Positions 23,999-35,301 of a DNA stretch of 64,000 bases are shown in pieces. How positions within the stretch are numbered: the first letter of the stretch is position 1; every line of letters begins with the position of its first letter. The position numbers and the translations under genes are program-made. Source of the DNA: Blastocladiella emersonii ATCC 22665 (lineage: Eukaryota > Blastocladiomycota > Blastocladiomycetes > Blastocladiales > Blastocladiaceae); assembly GCA_025594325.1 (NCBI GenBank), contig JANHCV010000004.1, forward strand, positions 1,178,001 to 1,242,000. The letters run 5' to 3'. The notes under the pieces were generated by a model. That model saw only the letters and a program-made list of their open reading frames with translations, did not search any database and was not told where the DNA came from.

Positions 23999-25700
23999 AT
24001 GCTATCCCGCGCCCTGCGTGCCGCGGCCGTCCCCGCGACCGGCCGCCGCGCCGCCGTGCGCGCGCTGCACGGCTCGGCGGCGCTCGCCACGCGCCATCGC
24101 CCCGCGGGCGTCCCGAGCAACGACGACTTTGGCCACGCCGCGTCATGCCGGCCACGCCAGCCGGCCACTGCCGCGCCGACGGCGGCCGTGTCCGAGGCCG
24201 AGTTCCCGTGCCTCGACAAGATCGACGCCAAGACGACGCGGCTGGCGCAGGCCCTGCAGCAGCAGTCCGCGTCCGCTGACGCTACCTCGGCCGCTGACGC
24301 GGACCAGGGCCCGGAGCCGTCGTACGCGACGACCAAGCTGCGCGGGTACAAGACGTGGCGGCACACGGGCCGGCCGTTCCACCTGGACCTGGGCGGCGTT
24401 CTGCCCGAGTTCACGCTGGCGTACGAGACGTGGGGCGAGCTGAACGCCGATGCGTCGAATGCGATCCTGCTGCACACGGGCCTGAGCGCGAGCTCGCACG
24501 CGCGCAGCCACCCGGACAACACCGACCGCGGGTGGTGGGAGGACTTTATCGGGCCGAACGCGCCGCTCGATACCAGCAAGTACTTTGTGATCTGCACCAA
24601 CTCCCTCGGCGGGTGTTTCGGGTCGACGGGCCCGAGTTCCGTGGATCCGGCGCGCAGCGGGGACGAGCGGTACGCGGCGCGGTTCCCGTACGTGACCGTG
24701 TGGGACATGGTGCGTGCGCAGCGCGCGCTGCTGCAGGCGCTCGGGATCGGCAAGCTGCACGCGTGCGTCGGCGCGTCCATGGGCGGCATGCAGTCGCAGG
24801 CGTACGCGGCGCTGTACCCGGCCGAGGTCGGCCGCCTCGTGTCGATCTCGAGCTGCGCGCGCGCCCACCCGTACTCGATCGCGCTGCGGTTCGTCCAGCG
24901 CCAGATCCTCATGAACGACCCGGCGTACGCGGCGACGCGAGGGAACTACTACGGCGGGATGCCGCCGCATGTTGGGATGAAGCTCGCGCGCGAGGTCGCG
25001 ACTATCACGTACCGGTCTGGACCCGAGTGGGAGCGCCGGTTTGGCCGCAAGCGTGTCGATGGCGAGCCGTCGCTGTGCCCCGACTACCTCATCGAGACGT
25101 ACCTCGACCACCAGGGGTACGCGTGCTCGCGCTCCGTGCTGGGGATGCGTTTGCTGACTGGTCGGCCTGCAGTGAGAAGTTTAGTCTCGGCTACGACGCC
25201 AACAGTCTGCTGTACCTGAGCAAGGGTACGCTCTCCCACCCGCCTTCCCCCCCCCCCCACTCACCTATTCCCTCCCTCCCTTAGCCATGGACATGTACGA
25301 CATGTCCGCCCCGTCACTCGCACACGTCGCGGCGCGCAAACGGTCCCCGTGGGAGCCCGCGCCGCCGCTCCCGCCGCTGCCGCCCGCGTCCGAGACGCTG
25401 TCGGCCGAGGACCAGCTCGCGCTCGGCATGAGCGAGCTGCAGATGCCGACGCTGGTGCTAGGCGTGACGAGCGACATCCTGTTCCCGCTGCCGCAGCAGG
25501 CTGAGATCGCGACCACGCTGCGCAAGGCGGGCAACGACCGCGTCACGTACTATGTCCTGGACGCCGAGTATGGGCACGACACGTTCCTGGTACGTCTCTT
25601 TCGGCGAACAACGAGCGCGGGACCGAGCTGACACCGTGTTCGTGACGTTTAGATTGACCGGATCTCGGTCGGCGCGGCCGTCGCGGGCCACCTCGTCTAG
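23999..25700 (+). CDS. Homoserine/serine O-acyltransferase, MET2/CYS2-type alpha/beta hydrolase
   Basis: Acyl-CoA-dependent O-acylation of homoserine or serine, feeding methionine or cysteine synthesis. Four exons (23999-25116, 25173-25225, 25285-25589, 25653-25700) give 507 residues. The triad is visible: Ser in GASMGGMQ (about 260), Asp in VTSDILFP (about 453) and His in YGHDTFL (about 487). The oxyanion loop reads [14 protein letters not shown]. From memory, GSTGP rather than GTTGP goes with serine-using members such as fission yeast Cys2. The N-terminus ([20 protein letters not shown]) is Arg/Ala-rich without acids, like a mitochondrial presequence, which also suits a Cys2-type enzyme. 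The second intron holds a long C run. The family is sure; the substrate is inferred. Confidence 0.88.
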
Positions 25701-25831
25701 CCGCGCCCGCGCGGACGCGGCTACCGTCGATGGCCGCTCGTCGCCATAAAGAAGAGGAACCAACGTGTAAGGACGAGAAGAAGAAGCATAGTTTTTGACA
25801 GTCAATACCAGTCATTCATATCCTATCACTA

Positions 25832-28192
25832 TCACACCTTGGGTCCCTTCGCCTTGGGCTTCCAGCTGCTCCCCAGCACCTTGCCCAGCGCGGCGCTCGT
25901 TATGGCCGTCGCCGAGGATGCCGCTGGAGTAGTGCTCGGCGTGGGCTTAGCTGCGAGTACCGGAACTGGCGACGACGCTGCTGCCGTGACGGGCTTCGCT
26001 GCTGCTGGAGCTGGAACCGCCGGCGACTCGGACACGGTCTCTGGAGCAGTCGCCGCCGGCACCCTCGCCGCAGCCGTCGCTCGCGCGGGCGAACTCGGCG
26101 CGCTGCCATTCGGCGTCTTGCGGGGCGGCATATCCTCGTCGTCTATGACGCTCGAGAACTTGGCGACGACGTTGATGAGGGCTTGGTTCTCAGCGACGAG
26201 CTGGGCGACCTCCTCGCGCGACTTGAGGAAGTTGGCCTGGACGTCGCGCAGGAGGGCCTCGGCGGCGGCGCGGTCGCGGTCAGCCGCTTCGGTGCGCTCG
26301 CGGGTCGCGGCCGCGACCTCGGACTCGCGCCGCGTCCAGTTGCGCGTGTGGATCGACTTGGCGAGGACCAGGACGCGCTTGGTCAGGAAGTCGGACAGAG
26401 ACGCGTGTTTTGCGGGGCCGAGGGCCGCGGGGAGGTACTACAGTGCGGTTGGTGTGAGAGAGTGCCCGGGCGAGAGTCAACAGGAAGGCGCACGTCTTCG
26501 TTGAGCGCGAGCGAGAGCTCGGCCTCGAACCGGTCGACCCCCGCGTCGGGCTCGTTGACCACGGCCACGAGCTTGGCGTGGACGCGCTGCAGGGCCTCGT
26601 CGCACAGCCGCGCCGACTTGTTGTGGTTGGCCTCGTGCGCGGCCGCGAGCGACTTTTTGATCCACGCCTACAGCCTCGCGAGCGTGAGTGAGTGGCACTC
26701 GCAGGGCGATGAGCGAGAGAGGGAACCGTACGTTGACCTTGGCCGCGATCGCGCCTGCCGTCGGCTCGCCGACCTGCTTGTCGAGGATGAAGGCGCGCAG
26801 CTCGTCCACGCACGTGTCGTGCACGTCCCAGAACCGCGCCGTGAGGGCGTCGTCAGCGAGCGGGAGCGCGTCCGCGACCTTGACGCGCCACGCCTCGTCC
26901 CAGCGGCGCGTGGCGGTGGCGAGGAACCGGTCGCACTCGGCCGAGACCACGTTCTCCCACGCGCTGCGGATGACGGGCATGCCGCCGTCGTTCATGGCGC
27001 GGACGTAGGCGGCGACGAGGTGGGCGAGGTTGGCGCCCGTCAGGGTGCGGCCGAAGAGCTGTTTTGGCATGACGGTGGCGTAGACGAACTCGGTGACCTT
27101 GCGCATCTGGTCGAGGAACTGCGGGCGGATCTCGGCCTCGGTCAGCGTGTCAAGGCGCTGTAGGAGCTTCTCGTCCGAGACGGGCCGCTTGAGCGTGAAG
27201 CACCGGCGGTCCGGGAAGTAGGTCTTGATCGACTCGCGGATCAGGTTGCGCGTGCGCAGCTTGTCCGAGTCGCCCTCGATCTACACACTCCGGGTCAGCG
27301 TCAGCGGTGACGGCGTGGAATGGAGGCAGAGCGCGTACCGGGTTGAGGACCGACTCGAGGTACTCATCGCTCGTAATCGCGCGACCGTCGAGCTCGAGCT
27401 TGAGCCCAAAATCGCGGACGAGCCAAGCAAACTTCGGGAAGAACTTGTTGAGCGCGTAGGCGTCCGCGGGCCGGTCGCCCGCCTCGCCGTCGGCCTGCTG
27501 CAGGCGGATGTGGTTGGACAGCTCGGCGACGAGCGAGAGCCGGTCGAGCGCGCTCTCGTCAATGCTGCCCATCGAGTTGTACAGGAACAGCGACGAGAGG
27601 AGGACCGCGAGCGAGAACATCTTGACGTCGTAGGTCTTGGACTTGGTGAAGCTGCCGAGGCCCTCGGTGTCGAGCAGCACGATGGTCATGGCCGAGTTCT
27701 TCATGAGCGCGGCCAGCTCGGGTGGAGGCTGCGGGACGATCCACATGTAGATGCCCTGCGTGCATGGCTCTACGGGACACGGGGCGGTGGTTCAGCGGGC
27801 TAAGGCGGAGCGGTGTGCGGACGGTGAGAGTACCGACGCGCGACCCCACGTCGAACCCGCGGTTGGAGCCGGCCAGGCGCTACACGTCGACGTCCTCGGT
27901 CAAGATCAGCGTCCGAGTCGTTGCCTCTCATGCGCGGGTACCGTACGTTGAGCACATACGACTTGCCGGTCCGGTACAGCCCGGCGATGGTGACGACCTG
28001 TCAAAGTCGCGTGCGCTCACGGCATGAAGTCAGCCTCCAGCTCGCCGATGCCACACACTCGGTGCAACATACACCGATAGGCCCGTCGACGGCGGCCAGG
28101 AGGTCGATGGCCTTCTGGTTGACGCCAAAGTGCGGCGCCTTGTTGTCCGAGTCATTGGCGACGACGGTGATGAGCGGGACCGGTTCGTTCAT
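25832..28192 (-). CDS. Guanylate-binding protein (GBP) family large GTPase
   Basis: Dynamin-superfamily GTPase. Seven exons: 28192-28073, 27997-27947, 27879-27834, 27769-27339, 27280-26732, 26667-26494, 26437-25832, giving 658 residues. G motifs: P-loop GLYRTGKSYVLN (46-57) across an exon boundary, the guanine-cap/switch segment EPCTQGIYMW, G3 DTEGLGSFTKS (about 106), and the GBP-type RD motif in WLVRDFGLKL (about 187). A long helical C-terminal domain ends in a coiled coil (about 500-560) and then a Pro/Ala/Thr-rich tail of about 100 residues. No CaaX box or membrane hairpin is seen, so it is closer to GBPs than to atlastins. The role in this organism is unknown. Divergent from HSP20. Confidence 0.88.
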
Positions 28193-28596
28193 GGTTACAT
28201 GCGAATGCATAGAGTGGCGTGCAAGTGGAGCTATTCGGGGAGAGGAGGTCAAGGAGAGCGAGAGTCGAGTCGCCGGCTCCGAACGCGTCGCGATGCGCCA
28301 CACTGACGTGCGAGACAAATTCTCGCGCGTCACGTGCGGACGCGTTTGTGGCGCGCCGATCCCTGGTCGCGTTTCGCGTTGCGCCGGCGACGACGCGTTG
28401 GGTGCGCGCTCAGCAACACTCGCCCGCCCGCTTGCCGAGGACGCGGAGAAGGCCCCAGAAGTTCCGTGCTGCGCCTGCCAGCGCTGGCAGGGGGTGGCCG
28501 CCTCAAAAAGCGCCCGCCCGCCCCGCGCGCGCCCACGCTCTCCCCCCGCAGTGCGAGTACCCACGATACGCAACGCATCAAACACATACATCAACC
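28193..28596. promoter_or_regulatory. Shared intergenic promoter region, GBP / HSP20
   Basis: These 404 bases separate two divergent starts. An HSP20 promoter would be expected to carry heat-shock elements. I looked for paired GAA/TTC units and found only an imperfect one near 28,456 (GAA and TTC separated by one base), so heat inducibility is not shown by the sequence. Confidence 0.4.
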
Positions 28597-29272
28597 ATGA
28601 CGACCTTCATGCCCGGCAGCGCGGATCCCTTCTCGGATGTGCCGGCAGTCCCTCGGCACCTTGGCAGTCGCATCCTCGAGACCGTCGGTGGCGAGCTCTG
28701 GTGCGTGCCCCCCTCATCGGCGGTGTCGCGGCGGCAGTCGACTGACCATCGTGCGCGACGTGCAGGCGGCCGGCGTCGGACGTGTACGAGACCGAGGACG
28801 GCGCCCTTGTCGCGCACATTGACTTGCCGGGCGTGCCGCGCCACGCGATCATCATTGGTATGCTGCTCGCCCTCGTCTCACCCTCATCCCTCCCTCGCTC
28901 TCTTCCTCTCCCTAACCACACCGCCGCCACCACCACTACACAACCACCGTGTCGCTCAGACACAAACGACATGGACGAGATCACGGTGCATGGCGAGGCG
29001 CCGCAGGCGCAGGAGTTCCAGGCGGCGTCGTCGCGCGTGCGCGAGCGCAACATTGGCAAATTCCGCAAGATCCTGCGCATGCCGCCCGGGTGCGACTACT
29101 CGAACATTAAGGCCACGTACAGTACGTCCTGCTCGGCCGTCTCTGAGTGATGCACAGGCGGACGCTGACTCAGATGGACGCGCGCACCTCCGTAGAGGAC
29201 GGCCTGCTCGAGATCCGCGTCCCGCGCACGGCGGGCGGTCTTGGCCCGAGCAAGGTGGTGCCGATCCACTGA
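28597..29272 (+). CDS. Small heat-shock protein, HSP20/alpha-crystallin family
   Basis: ATP-independent holdase chaperone. Four exons (28597-28700, 28766-28857, 28960-29121, 29196-29272) give 144 residues. The alpha-crystallin domain runs from about residue 37 (RPASDVYETEDGALVAHIDL) through ITVHGEAP and RERNIGKFRKILRMP to the KDGLLEIRVP strand. The last exon was placed by phase: the TAG at 29193-29195 restores ATYKDGLLEIRVP, whereas the nearer CAG does not. The C-terminal tail KVVPIH contains the I/V-x-I/V-like anchor used for oligomer contacts. Introns are 65, 102 and 74 nt. Confidence 0.9.
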
Positions 29273-30021
29273 GGCCGGTGACGGCGACGGTGGTTGTGAG
29301 GAGGCGGTGCGGCACGAATTCGAGGTGGTGAGCCGTGTCGCCGAGTGTTTGTCTGTACGATGAATGGAGTTCCCCTTGATCCCAAACCAACCGCCCGCGA
29401 GAGATGCCCGAGACGCGCTGCTCACCCGCACGTGTGGCCTGCAGCGATGGCGCAACGTCCGTGGTTTGAGATTAGAACGGTGAAATCGGCCGCTCGTTTC
29501 GAGTGCCTTTCTCCGCCGCTCCGCCGCTACACGTGAAAATCGGAGCGCTGCCGCCGTCGCGTGCGCTACGCTCGCCCCGTGTTCGCCGGCAACCCTTGTT
29601 GACCGCCCCGCTCTAAACGCAACGTCATGCATTCAACATCGCCGAGCACGCACATGCGCCTGCTCGCCGTCGCCGCCCCTCGTCACTCGTCGTCACCCGT
29701 TCTCTCTTCGCCGGTGCCGACGACGGCCCTTTGCTCCCGCCTGGTGCCGTGCGCTCGACTGCCGCTCTTGCTCGAGGGGATCCTCTGATTGGTCGGTCCC
29801 AGACGCCGTCTGTCCATGGCCGGCGACCCGCCCGCGCTTCGTCCTCGCTCTCGCACTCGCACTCGTTCAACTCGCTCAAGGCCTCCTGATCCCGGGCTTG
29901 CAGCAGGAGGATTCCCACGGTGACCCGACCCGGATCGCTTGGCTCCATTCGTCGTCGTCGTCCTCGTCGTCGTCGACGCTCTCTCCTCCACCTCGCTTCG
30001 CGCCCACCACGCATCAACGCC
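29273..30021. other. Intergenic between HSP20 and the next membrane-protein gene
   Basis: These 749 bases hold no supported coding frame or RNA gene. They contain the HSP20 3' end and the promoter and leader of the following gene. The right third, near 29,950-29,980, carries short CGT/CGTC runs. Confidence 0.4.
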
Positions 30022-31205
30022 ATGACCATGTCCGACGCACCGCCGCCAGATCCGTCGCCGCCGTCGGACGAGGCGCCGTCGCCGCAGCAGCCCGGCAGCG
30101 TGTCCGAGATCATTCGACACTTGCGGTCCAACTCGACGCACATGTACGGTGGCCTCTCGCGCTCGACGCCCCACGGGCGAGCAACTAAATAACGCTCAGC
30201 GGTTGCTGTAGCCGCATCTCGTACACGGCGACCAAGCTGGCAATCCACGTTGCGCTGATCCTGCTGCTCGCGTGGGAAGCGTACTGGTCAACGTGTCCAC
30301 CTCCACGAGCGGGTACGACGAGTGTCCCGTTCGCGCCAGCGCCGACGTCGTCCCCGCCGCCGCTTGACGCGTCGTTCCCGGGCTACAACTTCACATCTGG
30401 CAGCAGCGACGCGTGCACCTGGCCGCTTGCGGTCCGGTACAAGTGGACGCTGCGGTTCACGCTCGTGTACCTGGTGGCGGCGCTGGCGACGGTGGCGGCG
30501 TACCTCCCGCTGGTCGACAAGGTGGTGCACGTGTACGCGCTGTGGCCGCTCAACTACTACCTGCACGAGCTGGTCGTGCTGCGGCTCCAGCACGGCGATG
30601 GCAACGACCGGCTGCGGTGGGCACAGATCCTGCTGCCGTGGGCGGCATCCCTCGTGTACCACCTGTACCTGCGGCGCACGCTGGTCGCGGTGCGGCTGTG
30701 GCAGCACAGCCGGTCGTTCCCGCACCTGCACGCGGCGGCGCCGCACCCGGGGATCGCGGCGGGCGTGTTTGCGCGGCGCACCGACTCGGAGCTCGGCACG
30801 CTGACGGGGTCGCCGCCGCCGAGTCCAACGACCGCGGCCGCGGCCGCGTCGCGCGCCAAGCAGCCGGTCCCCGGGATCCACCCGGCGCGCGTGTTCGTGT
30901 CGCACGGGCGGCAGCTCGTGTACCGCGCGTACACGCTGGTCGCGCCGTACGCGGGGCAGGCCGTGGTGGCCGTGGTCGGCGGGCTCGGCGCGGGCGCGGG
31001 GTTCGCGGCGCCGGCGCTCCCGCCCGGGTGGACGCCGCTGTCGCCCGTGCTGTGCGTCGCGTCGTGGCTCTCGCTCAAGCTGTTTGTCAGCTTCCACTGC
31101 TTCCAGGTCCAGTACATTGTGTGGAACCCGCGCGCCGTCGGACGGCAGGGCGTGCTCGTCTGGCGCGGGCAGGCCGATGGATGGCGCGCCGGCGTGTTCG
31201 TGTGA
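30022..31205 (+). CDS. Multi-pass membrane protein, unrecognised
   Basis: Two exons (30022-30143, 30212-31205; the GTACG donor and TAG acceptor give the only phase that continues the hydrophobic frame) make 371 residues. After a Pro/Ser-rich start of about 40 residues come a helix (LAIHVALILLLAWEAYW), a short Pro-rich loop, and hydrophobic segments near FTLVYLVAALATVAAYLPL, AQILLPWAASLVYHLYL, QAVVAVVGGLGAGAGF and SPVLCVASWLSLKLFVSF. This suggests five membrane spans. The C-terminus contains FHCFQVQYIVWNPRAVGRQG. I recognise no family and see no catalytic motif. Confidence 0.7.
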
Positions 31206-32085
31206 TGTGATACCCCTTCCCTCGCTTGTGATATACCAATCCGTTCTCTTCCCCTCCCTCACGTCTCTCGAGTCGCGTCGCGTCACGAAGCAGCAGGGCG
31301 GGAGAACTCGACGCGTCGACCTGCAGCCCGACCGCCACTGCCGCCACGCGCTCAGCCCCGCCGCGGACACACACCTCGTGGCCGGGGAGGTCAAGCGCCG
31401 GCCGTGGCTGGCCATGGCGTCAGCGGTGGCCGCGACCACGAGTTCTCGTCCCGCGCGTGTGTGGGGAGACAGACAAGGCCCGCGCGCGAGACACGCTGCG
31501 AGACACCCCGCTCGTGTTGTGCGCGAAACGTGCTCTCGCTCTCGCTCCCCTCTCATCGACGAAACGCTCATTCGACTGTGCGTGGGAGCACCGTCGTCAT
31601 CGTCATCGCTGTCATCGCCACGGAAGTGGCCACGTTGCACCGCGGCCGGATCGCACGCGGCGGAGAATCCAACGCCGGCCTGAAATCGAGTCCCTCCCTC
31701 CTCCCCATCGCCACGGCTTCTTCGCTCTCCCGCTCCCTCCCTCAAAAGCACCTCGCTCTTCTGCAACGTATCAACAACCGCCGGGCCTCGCAACCTGCAG
31801 CAGCCCGCACCCCAGGCGTCACAGAGTCGCGCCACCCCGGCCACCGCGACCGTCGTCGTCTCCCCAACCCACCTTCGAGTCTGGGGTCCGCTCCCCACCA
31901 CGGCGTCCGACCTCTCCTCCTCCCCCACGCACTTCACTGTCCCGCGCCCTGGATCCGTCGCGGCCTGGGCTCCTTGGAGTGTACAAAAGCTCCGCCACCC
32001 CGCTCCTTACCTCCTTCGCTCCACCTCCACCACCATCTCCTCCCTCCGTCGCCATCGGCCATCGCATCAACTCCATCGCGCAACC
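31206..32085. other. Intergenic, long pyrimidine-rich leader region
   Basis: These 880 bases lie between the membrane-protein stop and the VAP-like start. The right half (about 31,690-32,080) is strongly C/T-rich on the plus strand, typical of a fungal promoter or leader. I see no supported gene or RNA. Confidence 0.45.
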
Positions 32086-33384
32086 ATGATGGCCTCGACC
32101 TCGTCCAGCATGCTGGCCTCGCCGCCCGCGACCCCGCCCGTCCCACCCGCGCGCTCGCTGTCCGGGACCCCGCCCTCCGCGCCCGCGACGCTCGCGCTGA
32201 GCCGGCGCGACCTCGACTGGCCCGTGTCGCTGGACGCGACGCGGCCGCCGCTCGTGCAGCTGACGCTGACGCACCGCGGGATTGGCGGAGACGCGCCGGT
32301 CCTGTACAAGTTCAAGACCAACGCGCCGCACCTGTACCGCGTGCGGCCGTCGGCGGGCCGCGTCACGCCTGGCGGGTCCGCCACCGTCTACGTGCAGTGC
32401 GCCGACCTCGCCGCGATTCGCCCGCGCGTCGATAATATCCTGGTCCAGACGTGCCGCGAATCCCTCGGCGGCGGGTGTGCCGGTGTGGGTGTGCCCGTGG
32501 CCGACGCGGCCATCGCCGAGTGGATGCGCGGCCGCCCACGCGACGAGGTCGCCGAGCAGGTCCTCCCGTGCGTCCGGTCCGCGTCCAGCCCGACCATCGT
32601 GCGGACCGCGTCGCCCGTGCCCTCGTCGCGCCGCGAGTCGGTCGTCTCGGTCGCCTCGTCCATTGCCTCGTCCTCGCTCTCCGCCGGCGAGGAGTCGGAC
32701 TCGTCCGAGTACCTCCTGCACCAGCGGTTCCGCTCCGTGTCGCCGCAGCCCAACCCGCACCCGTACCCGCACCTCATGCGGCCGGCCACCGCCGCGGGTC
32801 CGGGCGTCATCAGCCGGCCCACGAGCCCGCTCGGCACCGGGTCGTCGCCGCGCACGAGCCCGAGCGGCGCTGGTGGGAGCCTGTCGCGCCGCGCCTCCCT
32901 CCGCGGCCCTTCCACCACCACCTCTGCCGTCCCCGACCGCTCCGTCTCCCCCGGCGCCTGGCCCGCGGGCCAACCCCGCCCGCGGCGCACCTCGCTCGTG
33001 TCCCCACCGTCGCCCATGGCCCAACTCCGCGCCCCACCCGCGCCGCTGCGCGCGACCCCGCCGCCGCCGTCGGCGCACCAGCACCGGCTGCAGCACACGC
33101 CGGCGGCGTGGCTCGCGGCGGCCGCGTGGCGCGCGATCCGGTACGTGTGCCTGCACGTGCTGGCGCGCGCCATCACGGTGATGCTCGGGACCGCGATCCT
33201 GGTGGTCGTCGCGTCGAGCCACGCGGTGCATGCGGTTGTCGCCGCGGTCACGGGCGTGTTCTGGGTCCGTCCGATCGCGGCGGTCGCGGCTGGGAGGGGG
33301 AAGCGGGTCGGCAGTGGGGCTGTCGTGGACGCCGCGCCGCCACCCGCGCAACGGTCGGGCACGGTGATAGCCGCCGTCTCCTGA
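32086..33384 (+). CDS. VAP/Scs2-like MSP-domain membrane protein
   Basis: Tail-anchored ER contact-site adaptor family. A single exon encodes 432 residues. The MSP domain (about 38-110) shows LYKFKTNAPHLYRVRPSAGR and VTPGGSATVYVQ, matching the VAP core that binds FFAT motifs. A long Ser/Pro/Arg-rich linker (about 160-340) replaces the usual coiled coil. A hydrophobic segment (ITVMLGTAILVVVASSHAVH, about 360-380) and a second weak one follow, leaving about 40 residues after them, more than in a classical tail anchor. The start is the first of two adjacent ATGs after the C/T-rich leader. Confidence 0.75.
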   Translation: MMASTSSSMLASPPATPPVPPARSLSGTPPSAPATLALSRRDLDWPVSLDATRPPLVQLTLTHRGIGGDAPVLYKFKTNAPHLYRVRPSAGRVTPGGSATVYVQCADLAAIRPRVDNILVQTCRESLGGGCAGVGVPVADAAIAEWMRGRPRDEVAEQVLPCVRSASSPTIVRTASPVPSSRRESVVSVASSIASSSLSAGEESDSSEYLLHQRFRSVSPQPNPHPYPHLMRPATAAGPGVISRPTSPLGTGSSPRTSPSGAGGSLSRRASLRGPSTTTSAVPDRSVSPGAWPAGQPRPRRTSLVSPPSPMAQLRAPPAPLRATPPPPSAHQHRLQHTPAAWLAAAAWRAIRYVCLHVLARAITVMLGTAILVVVASSHAVHAVVAAVTGVFWVRPIAAVAAGRGKRVGSGAVVDAAPPPAQRSGTVIAAVS

Positions 33385-33515
33385 GTTCTCTTTAGCGCAC
33401 GCACCTCGTGGTGAGGTGCCCAACCAACCAACCAGTTTTGATCAGTAAATAAATCGTTGTTTGTATAGCAAGCAACGGCTAGCGAGAGGGCGCGCGCCGC
33501 GCCCCTACCCCCTCC
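33385..33515. terminator. Convergent 3' ends of VAP-like gene and thiolase
   Basis: A 131-base gap between two converging stop codons. A plus-strand AATAAA polyadenylation signal sits at 33448-33453, about 65 bases after the VAP-like stop. No matching signal is obvious on the minus strand. Confidence 0.5.
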
Positions 33516-34792
33516 TCAAACACGCTCGAGGATGACCGCGATACCCTGGCCGCCGCCAATGCACGCCGAGCCGACGGCGTACTTGCCCTTCTTCTGGTCG
33601 AGGGCGTGGGCGAGGTGGGCGAGGATGCGCGAGCCCGAGGCGGCGAGCGGGTGGCCGAGGGCGATGGCGCCGCCGTTCAGGTTGGTCTTGTCGTTGTCGA
33701 GGCCGAGCTCCTTGGCGACGGCGAGGTACTGCGCGGCGAAGGCCTCGTTGACCTCGACCAGGTCCATGTCCTTGAGGGTCAGCTTGGCCTTGGCGAGGGC
33801 GCCCTGGATCGCGGCGACGGGGCCGATGCCCATGATAGTCGGCTCGACGCCGACGACGTGCCACGACACGATGCGGGCGAGGGGCTTGAGGCCGTGGGCC
33901 TTGACGGCCTCGTCGCTGGCGACCACCACGGCCGCGGCGCCGTCCGAGATGCCCGACGCGTTGCCGGCGGTCACGGTGCCGACGTCCTTGACGAACACGG
34001 ACGGCAGCTTGGCGAGCGACTCGATGGTGGTCTGCGGGCGCGCGTGCTCGTCGACGGCAAAGGTCTCCTTGGTGCCGCGCTTCTTGCCGGGCACCTCGAC
34101 GGGGGCGATCTCGGCGGCAAACACGCCTGCGGCCTGGGCGGCGGCCCACCGCTGCTGCGACTGGAGCGCGTACGCGTCGCAGTCGGCGCGCGAGATCTGG
34201 TGCGACTTGGCGAGGTTCTCGGCCGTGATGCCCATGGGGGTCACGGTCGGGAACCGGTCGACGAGCGCGGCCGCCAGCGTGTCCTCGCCCTTGAGGTCGA
34301 CGCCGTACCGGGTACCCCAGCGCAGGTCGCGCAGCGCGTAGGGCGCCTGCGACATGGACTCGGACCCGCCCGTCAGCACCACCTTGGCCTCGCCGGCGAG
34401 GATCTCGTGCGCCGCGTTGATCACGGCCTGGAACCCGGAACCGCACAGGCGGTTGATGGTCAGCGCGGGCGTCGTCACGGGCAGGCCCGCGCGGTGGCCG
34501 ACGTGGCGCGCAAGGTACGCCGCGTCGTTGGACGTCTGCGCCACGTTGCCGAAGATGACCGAGTCGACGGGCGTGCCCGCGGGGAGCGCCGCCAGCGCCG
34601 CCTTGGCCGCGGCACCGCCGAGCTCGTTGGCCGTCATGTGCTTGAGCTTGCCGCCAAAGGCGCCAAAGGGCGTGCGCTTACTGGAGGAGGGGCGTGATAC
34701 ATGGTGGTCAGCCGCCGGCACGGTGGACCGCGGGCCGCACGCGGGCGGCGAGGTGATGCATACGCGGCGACGATGAACAGGTTCTTGGACAT
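33516..34792 (-). CDS. ACAA2: 3-ketoacyl-CoA thiolase, mitochondrial ACAA2 type
   Basis: Thiolytic cleavage of 3-ketoacyl-CoA, the last step of beta-oxidation. Two exons (34792-34764, 34680-33516) give 397 residues, the same length as human ACAA2. The nucleophilic Cys is in TINRLCGSGFQ (residue 89). The active-site His is in GGAIALGHPLAASGSR and the second Cys is in SACIGGGQG. The ACAA2-typical segments GGSESMSQAPYALRD and VDEHARPQTTIESLAKLP are present. As in human ACAA2, there is no PTS1-like C-terminus, and the N-terminus MSKNLFIVAAKRTPFG could act as a non-cleaved mitochondrial signal. The single intron has a GTATG donor and a CAG acceptor. Confidence 0.95.
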
Positions 34793-35220
34793 GGTGGTGA
34801 CAGATCGTTCTGGGGTCAGAGGAGCGAGAGCACGGGCCGAGGGGCGTTCGCCGCGCTTTATACGCGGGCCTCGAAGACCCGTGAAAAGGCGCGCTCGCCG
34901 AGTGCGGAATCCGCGGAAACGCGGTCAGGTGAACTGATGTCACCCCGCCGCCACGAATTTTTGACGCGTCGCTCGTCGCGTCCTGCTTGCTTCTCGGGCA
35001 TGTGTGGTCGGCCGTGCCTCGGGATTGGAGAGAGCAGTCGCGCGCTCGGGACCATGTTCCCGCTGTCTCCCCGCGGTGTGGTCGGCAGAGTCGGAACGGC
35101 TCGGCCCGCCGGGAACGCCGCGGACGCGTCCTTGACTTTCTACGCGAGGCCATTACGCTCTGCATCACGACTAGAACGCTGAGGACACGTAAATGACAGA
35201 CGGGCGACAGTAACCGGTCA
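34793..35220. promoter_or_regulatory. Upstream region of the thiolase gene
   Basis: These 428 bases lie between the thiolase start and the left target-site duplication of the transposon. I see no supported coding frame. Confidence 0.4.
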
Positions 35221-35227
35221 TTCGGGT

Positions 35228-35301
35228 CAGGGGGGCTAAGTGGGGGTGAGCAGGCTAGCCAAACCGTTGTCCCCGACCTCTGCTGCAGGTCACACGTGAG
35301 C
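35228..35301 (+). repeat. Left terminal inverted repeat
   Basis: 74 bases, identical to the reverse complement of 36572-36645. Contains CTGCAG and CACGTG sub-palindromes near its inner end. Confidence 0.95.

Noticed and set aside
25226-25284. Poly-C run in the acyltransferase intron as a possible sequencing artefact
   Set aside because: It lies in a phase-consistent intron with normal ends, so its exact length does not affect the gene model.
29625-30248. Minus-strand frame of about 200 codons upstream of the membrane-protein gene
   Set aside because: Low-complexity Arg/Gly/Asp composition, overlaps the start exon of the plus-strand gene, and has no family motif.
31206-32085. Possible extra gene in the long gap before the VAP-like gene
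   Set aside because: Both strands have open frames, but they are driven by C/T-rich repeats and show no recognisable domain or codon bias.
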